From Rotaria sordida (lineage: Eukaryota > Rotifera > Eurotatoria > Philodinida > Philodinidae), in assembly GCA_905250125.1 (NCBI GenBank), contig CAJNOL010000050.1:264604-328603 (forward strand): 64,000 bases of DNA, read 5' to 3'. Position 1 is the first letter of the stretch. Each line of letters opens with the position of its first letter. Positions 27,936 through 39,879 of the stretch are shown here, one piece after another. Under the pieces are notes generated by a model. It made no database searches. It saw only the letters and a list, made by a program, of their open reading frames with translations, and was not told where the DNA came from. The position numbers were made by a program, and so were the translations under genes.

Positions 27936-30900
27936 TTAAAAATCTAACTCATCTTGTTCGATGTTTGAGTTAGTTTTATTATCATCATCATCATTAGTGT
28001 TAACATATTGAGTAATACGTTCTTTTGCTCGATTGATATCTGCTGTTGTACCATATTGTTTTTCAAATTGAAGATATCTTTTAATTAAAAATTTCATTTT
28101 CTTTGGTGGAATATTTAATGAAAGTACTCGATCAAAAATTGATCTAAACCGAATAAATAGATGTAAAATAATATGTGGAACATAAAGAATAGACTTCTCA
28201 GTAACCTTTTAACATAATGGGACAAATTATTATTTTTTTTGTGATAGATTTCTCGTTCGATTCTCTACAAACTTGCATCTTTCATTTAAACGAAACACCA
28301 TATCTCATTTGTGTGGATCTAATGAAACGAACAGTTCACTTTCAAGATTCTTTTTCTCTTTTTTTTTTATTAAGCTTTTTGCATTCGTCTTTGTGAGTAA
28401 TTTTATCAATCTTTCTTTTATTCATAGAATATTTTAATTAATTATCAGCCCGAAATTAACTCCGAGGAAGTCATCAACAAGATCGAAGACTTAATTATTA
28501 TTGTTAATCAATAAGATAGAGATTGGTAAAATCTCTTTGAAACTTTGTATAGATGCCCATTTTGTGTGTTCTTAAACTTTTGGTTCTATAGAAGGAAACG
28601 TTGCTTTTTTGAAAGACAAGATATATGAGTACTTTTTTTAGATACGGAAATACCAATTTCCTTTATGAATAATCAAAGGCGAAAGAATGCTGAGCATGCC
28701 TATATGCATCAAGTTTCATAGGAGTTGTGCCAATTTCTCTCTTACTGATTAGTAATGATAGTTAAGTCTTCGATTTTTTTAATGACTTCGTTAGAGTTAG
28801 TTTCACACTGATAATTAATTGAAAGAAAGATTGATAAAATCATTCACAAAGACAAATACGAAAAGCTTGATAGGAAGAAAAAAGAATTTTCAACGTAAAC
28901 CTATCCGTGTCATTGGGTCTAAACAAATAAGGTGTACTATTCTGTTGAAGTAAAAGACACAAAGGACAGAAACACAAAAGAACGCATTCCTGCTCTTTTT
29001 GATTTTCAAGGTTCAATCTAATTGGGTCATAAATACAATAAAAGATCATGAGTTCTTGATCATTCGATATGAAATAGGTATAAATAGGGTCTAACTTTAG
29101 GACATACTAAATGGGCATTTAGTTATTTATACTAACGTACTATGTAAATATTCGTTTGACAGAAAACAAATAAAGGACGAAGAGTGATTCAATGTTATTC
29201 GAATAGGCCTTTTTTTTTAGAGAGTACATTTTCACAATGGAACTATTCATTTGAAATAATGTTTTGAATGTGAAATACCCATGTGGATTCTATTTGTCAT
29301 TTAATTATTGTGTTAATGAAACTTTCTTCATACAGAACTCATTTCGTAATCGATAGAACTTTTCAAATGCTACAAAAAAAAATTACTTTATACAGTCTAA
29401 AAAACGTAGACTACATAATAAAATCCTTAGTTCGCTATTCTTGAGATCTAATTTCTCAACTGTTTCGACTGATATGTGACGATTTTCAAGCAGAATAACA
29501 TTGAATCACTGTTCATCGTGATTTGTTGTCTGTCAAACAAATGTTCACATAGCAGATTAATATCAATAACTAACTCATCCTGTATACAGAATCCAACAAG
29601 ACATCTATCAAAAACAAAACAATTGTCCCGTTATGTTGAAAGATCCATTCTTTGTAGACCACTCGTGAGAATATGTTTATCAAATACCTTGCAGTAACTA
29701 ATGGATCTGTATCATATTTAATTAACATATCAATATAAATCGACCAGAGATCAGTACGTTTTGGATAGCTAGCAAGTAATTTTTCATAAACAGTTTTAGC
29801 ACGTTCTTTATCACCATATTTAAATTCTAATTGACCAAATTTACTAATCATATCAACATCTAAATAAAGAAATAATTAAAATAAAATTTTCAAAAAGAAA
29901 GGAAAAAGTAAAAAAAAATTTTCATACGATCTGTTGATGGTAAACTTGAAAATGATTTATCAAGTATTGCTTTTGCTTGTTCAGTTTGATGACGTCGAAA
30001 TAAATACATAATGTATTCAAGCCATGCTTGTTTATCTTTATTAAATTTTTTTATTAATAAAACAAATGTAGCATTAGCATCCTAGAAAAAAAAAATGAAA
30101 ATTTCATAAAATAATTGTTCAAATAATTGAAATTTTCTTTACTTCAAACTGTTCGTTTTTTTCATAAACATCACAAGCTAATCGTTGATAAACTTTAATA
30201 CCATCACAATTACCTAAAGCTCGTGTTAATATTATATTGACTTTTTCTGGTGTACCATAACGATTTTCAAGTGCTAGATAAGCAATCCATAGGTTTAATT
30301 TATCACGTTCCTCACTAAACAAATACATATTGAGTCTCGAATAAAAAGAAAAAGAAATTAAAATTCTTACCGATAGAAAATACTAGCTAATGCTCGTTCA
30401 GCTAAAGTTCGTGCACGATCAATTTCAGCTTGATCAATATAAAATTGCATATATTCAATCCATAAATGAGAATCATTAGGTGCTTGTTTAACAAGTTCTT
30501 CATATTCTTCTTGTGTACGTTGATGATTATTTGATGATGAAATATGTGATTCATGTTTAGTTTTTCTTAATGAAGAAATAGATTCATCCATTTGTTCAAC
30601 ATCATTATTATCAATTGATGGACGTAATGTTGATAAATCTTCATTCCAATCAAATTTTAAATCATTACCAAGAGCAATAGGCTTTATCGATTCATCATCT
30701 GTTTTCAATCGTTTGACATTTAATTCTTGATCATTATCATCATGATCATCACCGCCGGCAATTGAACCATTCTAAATTGAAATAGCATTATTCAATAGAG
30801 ATATTTACTGAAATCAATTTTTTTTTCGAAATTGATACAAACAAAATTGGTATAGATTATACAGACACGATTGGATTTTAAGATCTGATCTCGGCTAGGT

Positions 30901-33900
30901 TTACTACTATATCGTCAGACGTAAAATTTTCAACATTGAGTCTAAACCAGTCAGATCGGCATGAGTTTTTTTTTCACTTTTCTTATTGTATAAGAATCAA
31001 ATCCACCTCTCGATTAGTCATATCTACTTCTGGATCACTACAAAAAGTATGTAACGCTCCTATCTCACTATTATAGTGCTTTTGTGAAACAATATTGTTA
31101 ATGGGTGCTGAAGCATACAGCGAGAAAATTGAATTAATCTCCTGCAGCTTGCCTCAAAGCTCGTGACAAGCATGTCGATGTTCTTTTAACCTATTGAAAG
31201 ACTGTGCGAGAGTTGTCAATATGTCTATCATGGTCTGTTGTATAGATGATGAGATTTTCCACAATGGTTAAAGTAGTTCCATCGTGTTTAATATTTTAAT
31301 CTTGTAGAAATTGCACTGAAAGCTTTTTTATTCACTATTTATTTCCATAAGTTTTCATTCTCTTGACATTCATTGATGGACAGAAAATTTTATATTAACT
31401 TTGTATACTGATTAAATGTTCGTCAGACATAGAAATTATGAATCATATGTATATGTACTCTATGAAAGATATTGTATAAATAATATAAAAAGAAAATAAA
31501 TATATGATATATTACAATGATGAACAATGATTTCATTTTATTTCAACTTAATATCGAAATGAGTTGATAATATATATTAAATATATTTTGATAAACATTC
31601 ACTTAATTGAAATTTCTTAATGCATGCGCCTTCATAGAAATAGTTATTGATATCAATACAAATAGTTTAATTTACGAAAAAAAATTATTTCTATGATCAA
31701 GTTTTTGAAAACATGCAAAATCTTGACAAAGTCTATACCAATCGTTTACAGTTATCAGTTACCGCTCTGTCCTAATTCTTCCTGCAGAATAAAAAGTCAA
31801 CAAGATTACCCGTAAGAAAAATGTCACAAAATGTCATAGAAAATCATGTGTTTTCTAAAAGAGTTTTTCTGAAATTCAGCAAATTTTAGCTGATAAAAAC
31901 TTGGTTTTTGATGGAAATTCCCTTTTTTCTAATAAAAAGTCTTGACTTTCTAGATAAATGTTAGCAAAAAACTAGCCCAAAATAGAAGACCATGATCTTC
32001 TATTCTGAGGCTGGGGAATTGTTAGAAAATATTTTATTCATTTTAAAATTGAGATCAAAATCTTTGATTCTGCTCATAAGATAGGAGTACTAAGTTCATG
32101 AATTCTACAAAACTATCTTTTCTTACCAAACTATTTGTTCTAGATAGACGATTTCGTTTTGAACGTTTTGAAACTATTTGTTCAATAAATTGATCAGTTA
32201 ATTTCATTTGACATTTATTGTTTTCTTTATCCACACTATAAAAAAAACAAACAAAATTATTTTTCTTAAAAAATAAAAACTCAAAAACAAATCTTTTACT
32301 TTAAAACAATCGCTTCTACAACCATGCCTATATCTAAATATTCTCGTAAATGCCCATTTAATGTTCTATTATGAACTTTTTCAATATGTCCGATAATTGT
32401 TCTACCAGAACCCAATAAGATTGTTATTTGACGATTTGTTAATATATCAATATAACCATGAAGAATATCACCTATTGATATTTGTTCAATATTTTCAATT
32501 TCTTCATCAATAAGATCCAAATGATTTTTATCCAATCTTTAATAAAATATTTTTTAAAAACAATTTTAGAAAAAAAATATAACAATACACACTTTGATTT
32601 TCTTGTTGATAAAATTATTTGTTTTTTATCTTTATTTTCTTCTTTAATATAGGCTCGTATAGTTTTATTTCGAAATTTCCATAATTCTTTTTTTATATTT
32701 AATTGTCCATTAACTAATAATGGTGATTTAACATTCATTAAATAATTCCAAAAAATAAAATTTTCAAAAACATCTGAAACATCCGTTGATATTAATATAC
32801 CTTCATAATTTTCATTATCTTTTGTTATATTAAAATGAAATTCATTTATTGATTTTATTTCTTTAAATTGTGCATAAATAATATTTGATTCTGATTGATT
32901 ATTATCAAACATTGTTAATGTATAATGTTCACCTTTATCATTAATAATTTTATTCATTATTGTTAAATATGAACATTGTCCTATAGTTGTTAATTCTTTT
33001 GATATAAATTCTGGTGGTACATAACCACGTAAATGAAGTGATAAATAAAACCAATAACCTTTTGTTTTTTCATCAATTTTATCAAAAAATCCAATAATTC
33101 GATCACCTATTTCATATTGTTTCGGTGATTTTTCACGAAGTGATAATTCATAAACAGGTCGTTGATGTTTAGAATCTTGTTCAATATTTCTTGTACCAAT
33201 TATACGTGCATTTAATGATTGATTTTTATGATAAAGTTCATTTAATGTTTGAAATTTATCTACTGATGGATTATCAAATAATTCTGTTATATGTATACGA
33301 CCACGAGAACCATCAGGTAATTTCATATTTAATTGTTTTGATAAAACATCAATAATAGTTACGGATATTATTTCATTAGATTGATAAGTTTTAATTGAAG
33401 ATTTTTTCTCTTGAAAAGGTATTATTATATAATTAAATTCTTCAGATATATAAGGAATTATTGTACTTATATTAATTTGTTGTTTATGTTTATAAGAAAT
33501 TGTTGATGATATTGAATAAAATGAATTTAAATCAGAAAATGTTGGTAAATGAATAAGATGATTTGAATCTTGAGTTATTGCTAATGCATATGATGATAAT
33601 TGACAAAGAATTGTACATTGAGTAAATGTTTGAGAAGAATTTATTGAATGTTTAATCGGTTTTTTAAGATCAATTGTTATAATAAATTGTTGTGCTGGTA
33701 AATTAAAATCTATAATATAACCTTCAATTGAATCTCCAATTGAATAATGTGCATCATATGGTAAACTAGCTGGAAGACCATTTTCTAATCGACCTATAAA
33801 CCAATCATCAAGACGTTTTTCAATTAAACATCGACATTTAAAACCAATCCATTTTTTAGTTTCTTGAAAAAATTTTGATAATGGACCTAAAAAAAAATGA

Positions 33901-36900
33901 TATTAGTTACACTTCTTTCCCAGAGTTCATTAGCAATGGAAAAAAGTACTGAATGGCATTAATAACAAGACTTAAACTGTTCAAGAATATTTCAAAGTCG
34001 TCATCAAAATTTGAATGACTGAAATACATTTGTGAATGTTCTAAATAGTGTAGTTTTTGATTTTTACGTAGATAAGAATTCATATTCAAGATGTCAAGGA
34101 TAATGGAGAGTGATTAGTAATGAGTAGAACCAATGGGTTTTGCTTCCAATTTTGATCAGACAAATTTTTAGTCCTAATTTCACGTTTAGTAATGTATGTA
34201 CTAGCGAAAAATGTGATATCATTTTCTAGCAGTGTTGATGAGTTCGAGACATCTTATATGACCTCTAATATTCTTAATTCACTAATATTTCATCTATTCT
34301 GCACTTTTATGTGTTCGATAACTCTGTTGTTTACGAAGAAGAAGGATTAGTTTTACTACCGAAATTGTAACAACAAATATTGAAGTGATCGTTACTCAAT
34401 AATTTTTGCATAAACTTTTAGAACAAATGAGTCGTAAGACTGTAACATTTGGTGCAAATTTTACGGAATCATCTTGTCCATATTGAGGAGTGACGCGCAC
34501 TGATTTGCCACAGTCGTCATATGGTCAACATAAAAAAATGTGGACTGATCAAGTTATATCATTGGAAAATAATCAACATCAGTGTTTTTGAACTTATCGA
34601 TATATATACAATAGTGTGTTGAGACTTGTTATAGATATAATGCATATGTATGACAGGGGTATTTTCTAATACTTAGAATAAGAATAATGTTAAATTAAGA
34701 AAAACGGGATACAAAAATGCAAAACAACGAGCGAATAGCGACACGGTAGAGAAAACACTCGCTGTTCGAAATGCAGAAATAAATAAGACAGATCGTTTCC
34801 CTAGCGATTGATTATCCTTAGAAAATAACTATAGTTTTCTAGAGATTTTTTCCTTAATATATTTGTATTAGTATAAATGAGCCTAGAAAACACATGTGAG
34901 TTTCACATTTTAGCTCTACATAGGCGGTGCTAACAAGCATTCTTTTTTACCTGTTCCATTTTGTTTCATATCTTCAATTAATTGATATTTTTCATTGAGA
35001 TAACATTTTAATACATAATCAGGTTGATTTAATTCTGCTATTTCACCATCATACATTATTGATTTAAGTGAAACAATACAACGATGTTTTTCTTCATCCA
35101 ATTGTAAGATTCGAACAAATACCGTTTGACCTATTCGATATTTTTTTTCTATACTTTCTAATGTACCATGTAAATCTAGATGTTTATGTGGAGCAAAAGC
35201 AATAATTGTATTTGGTAAATCAATAAAAAGACCATATTCAAAAATATTTTGAACAACACCTGGAATAATTGATCCAACCTAAGAATATATATATATTCGA
35301 TAAAAAATAAAAGAAGAAAAAATAAATAACAGAACAAAGATAATTTACAATACAATCATCGAATTTTTGTGGAAGAATTGATCGTCGACAAAATTCGATT
35401 AAAATTTTTTTCATTGAAATATTTATATAAGATAAATGAGACCAATAAATACCATCACGTTGTTGATCGTTTTTTGATGATAAATCAAGACGCATTAATA
35501 GAGATTGATGTTCAACAAAATCTGATGTATGATATCGTGTTAATGTTACTGTTATTGGTTTTCGTCGACGTTCTGTAATAACATTACCAATTAAATATTC
35601 ATCACTTTCACATTCAGTTACTGTCCATTGAATAATCTGAAGAAGAAAACAAGTTTGATAACATAAAGAAAAAAAGCAATAATAATCGAATTTCTTACTT
35701 TTCCAATGGAGAAATCAGCAGGTACAAGTGCTAATTTACTACCAAATGTCATTTTTCCAGGAACCTAAAAAAATCAAATCATCATAACTATTATAAGTTC
35801 TATAAACTAATTAATAGACAAACGAATATATTTTTATAAAACTGAAAATATGAAATGTATATCCTTAAAGAAATGTCGAAATAATCTATCGAATTTATGT
35901 TTTATTTGAAAGAATAAATGAGTCGAGTGAATATAGATGTACGAGACTGAAATTTGAAAGCTTATCGGAATTACCAGAAAAGTTGTCCTAATCAGAACTA
36001 AAGATTATCGTTAAATATTCTAGGGTTTTAAAAAAATTACCTTATAAATCAGAAAATAATTCAAGAGAGATGACTCAAGAAAAACTTGCTAGTCATCAAC
36101 TAAATAAATCAAAAAACGAGTATTGAAGAATATTTTTAGATGTAATATAGATAAATTCTGAAATAGTTTTTGAAAGGTTAAGTACATCGATTAGCTTCTC
36201 ATAAGATTTAATGAATTCTAAATTTAATTATTTCCAAAGGTGAGATGAACAAATTTTATAGAATTTTTCTCAAACATAATCAATAATACCAACTCTCTAT
36301 TAATGATAAGTTTTGTACAATCGTGTTGGATTTTTAGTGACACAAAACATCTTCGAATAAAAAATTCTTAATCTCAAGATCAATGAAATTTCATTCAATA
36401 ACTAATACTTAAGGACACACCATCTTTCTTTTTTGATTGTTTCTAGTTCTCGAAGACGGTTCAACCGATCAAATAGAAATTTTTACCACAGATATAGCAC
36501 TAAAAATAAGAAGACACTTGTTCGGCGAAAAGAATTTTGCAATGGATTTTTGTTAGGAAAGCCTGATTTTCCATAGGATCGCATCCTGATACATTACGAC
36601 TTTCATCAAAATTTATCTAATTGAGCTGAACACTTTTATTTATGAATGAAATACGTAAAGATTCGAAGTCAAAAACGAAAGCCAGGGCGTAGCTCTATGA
36701 AAAACAAGAATTTCTCAGCAGAAATCCACTTCGAAATTTTTTTTCTTCGAGCAAGAATCTCCTTATTTTTAGTGCTCTGTCTGTGATAAGATTGTACCGT
36801 CTTGGAGAACTAGACACGATGAAAAATGAAGGGTGAGTACCTTTAAATGTAAAACTTCTTAAAAAATAAATTTTATATTTACTTTCAAACTTAATGTAAT

Positions 36901-39807
36901 TTTCTTTTGTTCTTCATCAAAATTCATCACTTTACATGATACAGTTTGTCCAATATAAAACATTTGTTGTAATTGACTTTTAATATTTGTACTTGATAAT
37001 GTTTGTAATTGTCCTATTTCATTTTTTGGTACTAAACCACATAAATCTCCAAATAATTTAACAAGTAAACCATAATCTTGAATTGATATAATAACACCAA
37101 TTGTAATAAGATTTATTTGTAAATCATTATATGAATAAATTATTGGTAATTTTGTATTTATTAAAGATTTTTTCATTGTTAATATTAATCGTTGACGTGA
37201 TGGATCAACTTGTAAAACCTATAAGATTTATTATTTTATTTTATTAAAATAATTATTGTGACTTACTCGACATTGAATTTTTTTCTTTAATGGAAATTTA
37301 TTTAATGTTTCTTTTATTGGTATATCAGCATTATGAATAATTGGTACAAAACCATTAATATATTTTGTTAAATTTATAATCAAACCATGATCATTAACAT
37401 GATTTATAGAACCCTATGTATATAATATAATATTTAATAGAATTAAAATGTAAAATAAATCTCATATATTACTTTAACTAAACTACCAATTTGAATATTC
37501 GAATAAGTAATAAAAGGTGCTTCGATAATACTTCTAAAGATAATACAGTAAATTTAATTAGAAATTTCTGTTTTTGAATTTTCGTTATTTTTTTTTTACT
37601 TTTTTAAACTACATATTGTTAAATTACTTGATAATGAAATTCCAATAATTCGACATCTAAAATGAAATAAAAATTGTTTTCTAAAGAATATGAAGAAGAA
37701 ATAAATCTTATACTGAAGTTTTTGACCAGATTTAAATGAATTTAATATTTGTTGAATATCATCATAGTTTTCATCTGTTAAATTATTTGATGAAACAATT
37801 CCATATTGATTTAATGATGGAATTCGAACAGCAAGTGATGAACCAATATTACGAATAACAATACATGTTTGAATAGAACCAACCATTGATGATAATGATG
37901 GTTCATTATTATTTTCAAGTATCGATGGTGGAGAATTTAATGATAATAAATGTGTTTGCATTGAATAATGAATTAATTTTGTTATTGGATCAATTGATAG
38001 AATTGTTGCTTCAAGCTAACAAATAATAATAATAATAAATTCTCGTTATATTAAATAGATTTTAATGAAAATAATATTTACTTCTTGTTCAGAAGAAAAA
38101 TCATCAATTGAATTTTTAAATGTTTCAAAATCTTGTAAATGGATAAATCCTTTAATTTCACCAAATGATACTTCAAGACCATTGATACGAGTCTAAATAA
38201 TAGGTAATTATTATTAAAAGAAAAGTTTTGATTTTTTTTTTTGTAAAAATTACTTTATTGACAGTCACTTTGCATTTAAGACCAGGTAAAAGCATATGAA
38301 AAGGTAATTTTGCTGATGATAATGCCTAAAAAAAAGCAGTATCTTTCGTTTAAAATTGCTAAATTGATATACATACTAAATCCCTTCCTCTAACGCAAAC
38401 TTAAAATTTTAGTTGGGATATTTACATAGACAAAATACCTAGTTTTCAGAATTTCGAGCTGGAAGTCTTAAGATACAGCAGTCAACATTATTTGTTAAAT
38501 CTGCATACTCGCTTTACTTTTTAGAAAAACCTTTTTAATTAGAAGTTATGAAAACAGATTAATCGTAATAGAAGACCCAGAATCTTCTATTACAGGAAGG
38601 GATTTAGAGGTGGTTGAACTGGTTCCGGATCTGACAGACTTTGATCATCTGAGAAGTATGTGCAGTATGCTGTTCATCGAATACAAGAAACAACCGAAAA
38701 AAAGTATCTCGTATCTTTTAGACGACTATCCAATTCCAATTAGAAAATTTCATTGAGAGTGTCAAAGTGTGGTTCGACAGAGTTCGAGTCTGAAAATTTT
38801 GAATTCAACAAACTCTAATGCATACTGATCGTTTTTTCTTATTATCGATCATTTTTAAAGGAATAATACGGGAATTGGTTGTTGATGATTCTTTTATTTG
38901 AAACAATCCATGAAATCCAACTTTTAATTGTTCTAAAACAAACAAATATAATCGATAAAAATTAGATTTAAAACAAAAATTTACCTATATTTAAATGTTT
39001 ATCTTTTGGTAAGAAACCTCTTCTTTGTGTAAATCCAATATTAATAATAAATCCATGATCAGCAATACTCGATACAACACCAGGTAAAATCTATAAGCAA
39101 TGAAAAGTTTTCTTTTCTTTTTTTTTTTTTTGTTTTGAAATATTTTATCTATTTACCATTCCTTTAACAAGATTATCAGGTGCAATTTGATCACAAACAT
39201 CTTTTGGATTTATGGAAAGATGTAAACGTTTTTGTTGATTTAATTTTTCATTATCATTTATTAATTCACTTTGAATAACACGACAAATAACATATTGACC
39301 AATATGAAATAGATTATCTAAATCATCTTCATTATTTGTTGACATTGATGACATTTTTTCTTGAATTAATTCAGTATATTCATCAGATATCATTGTTAAT
39401 GGAATATAACCAATATTTTGATGTGGTAAACTAATACGTAATTCATATGGAGAAATTTTTTCAATACAACCACAAATAAGAACACCATCAGTAAGATTCT
39501 ATTTGAAGAAGAAATTTTAAAAAAAATGATTTTTTTCATATGAAAAATAAATATTTTCATAACAAACTTGTTTATGTAATCGTCGATATAATGTTTCATG
39601 ACGATCTTCACCATCAATAGATTTTTTCTTATATTTCTTTTGTTCTTGTTTAAGTTTTTGTGAATCATAATTAGAACGTTTTCGTTTTGATGATGTTCCA
39701 ATAAATAAATCATCACGATCAACATGATTAATTCGAGATTTTTCTGATTTAATTTCATTTTTCGTTGTTGATGATCCACGAGGAAAATAATCGATTTCGT
39801 TTGACAT
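27936..39807 (-). CDS. PDCD11: RRP5 homologue PDCD11, ribosome biogenesis factor
   Basis: A nucleolar scaffold needed for early cleavages of pre-rRNA for both ribosomal subunits. Twenty-two exons: 39807-39568, 39498-39157, 39090-38985, 38932-38826, 38325-38254, 38192-38082, 38015-37714, 37656-37600, 37533-37473, 37413-37267, 37218-36883, 35764-35699, 35636-35349, 35278-34951, 33886-32593, 32536-32300, 32235-32127, 30771-30371, 30314-30143, 30081-29928, 29859-29688 and 28143-27936. Phases agree and give 1769 aa (human about 1870). The start MSNEIDYFPRGS matches the family's FPRG opening. A long series of S1 repeats follows (e.g. VVSSIADHGFIINIGFTQRRGFLP). The C-terminus is HAT/TPR-like, with WIEYMQFYID,RARTLAERAL, KLNLWIAYLALENRYG and YPKRTDLWSIYIDM. 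Several introns exceed 1 kb and contain fold-back or hairpin insertions. The gene starts 72 bp after the INTS14 stop. Confidence 0.95.
28305..28930. mobile_element. Large imperfect palindrome in the last PDCD11 intron
   Basis: Sequence from about 28305 reappears inverted when read back from about 28930. Both give AATTAATTATCAG, GAAGTCAT..A, ATCGAAGACTTAA and CTTTGTGA.T.ATTTTATCAATC. Inner parts also pair with gaps (TTTGAAACTT against TATGAAACTT) up to a centre near 28617. The arms are diverged, so the insertion is old. The intron is 1.5 kb. Confidence 0.75.
31771..32021. mobile_element. MITE-like element with subterminal hairpin (PDCD11 intron)
   Basis: The ends are imperfect inverted repeats: CCTAATTCTTCCTGCAGAATA at the left, and CAATTCCCCAGCCTCAGAATA read back from 32021. 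Just inside the right end is a perfect hairpin, AATAGAAGA (31981-31989) and TCTTCTATT (31996-32004) with a 6-nt loop. The element is about 250 bp and non-coding. Confidence 0.6.
36413..36842. mobile_element. Fold-back element flanked by TTAA in PDCD11 intron
   Basis: Both ends read inward as a GG.AC(T)CACC-type terminus, then TCTAGTTCTC.AAGACGG, then CACAGA.A.AGCACTAAAAATAAG; homology extends to a centre near 36627. TTAA occurs at both borders (36409-36412 and 36843-36846), a possible piggyBac-type target duplication, although one extra T lies inside the right one. No coding capacity. Confidence 0.72.
38376..38607. mobile_element. MITE-like element with 14-bp perfect TIRs and subterminal hairpin
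   Basis: CTAAATCCCTTCCT (38376-38389) is repeated inverted as AGGAAGGGATTTAG (38594-38607). Directly inside the right TIR is a hairpin with 11-bp arms, GTAATAGAAGA and TCTTCTATTAC, and a 7-nt loop (38565-38593). The stem sequence is nearly that of the hairpins at 31981 and 3242, so these form a family. Confidence 0.72.
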
Positions 39808-39879
39808 TTTTATCTGAAATGAAATGAACAATTTTATTTAGATATACACAAATATTTAAAAAAAAACAGATTTCTTTAT
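39808..39879 (-). promoter_or_regulatory. Intercistronic gap INTS14-PDCD11 with poly(A) and acceptor signals
   Basis: In only 72 bp the minus strand shows AATAAA overlapping the INTS14 stop (39880-39875), a T-rich stretch, a second AATAAA, and TTCATTTCAG (AG 39815-39814) 6 nt before the PDCD11 ATG. This is the layout of an operon gap resolved by cleavage/polyadenylation and spliced-leader trans-splicing. Confidence 0.55.

Noticed and set aside
38760-38800. GTTCGAGTC string resembling a tRNA T-arm
   Set aside because: No matching D-arm, anticodon stem or acceptor stem around it, and it lies within a PDCD11 intron.
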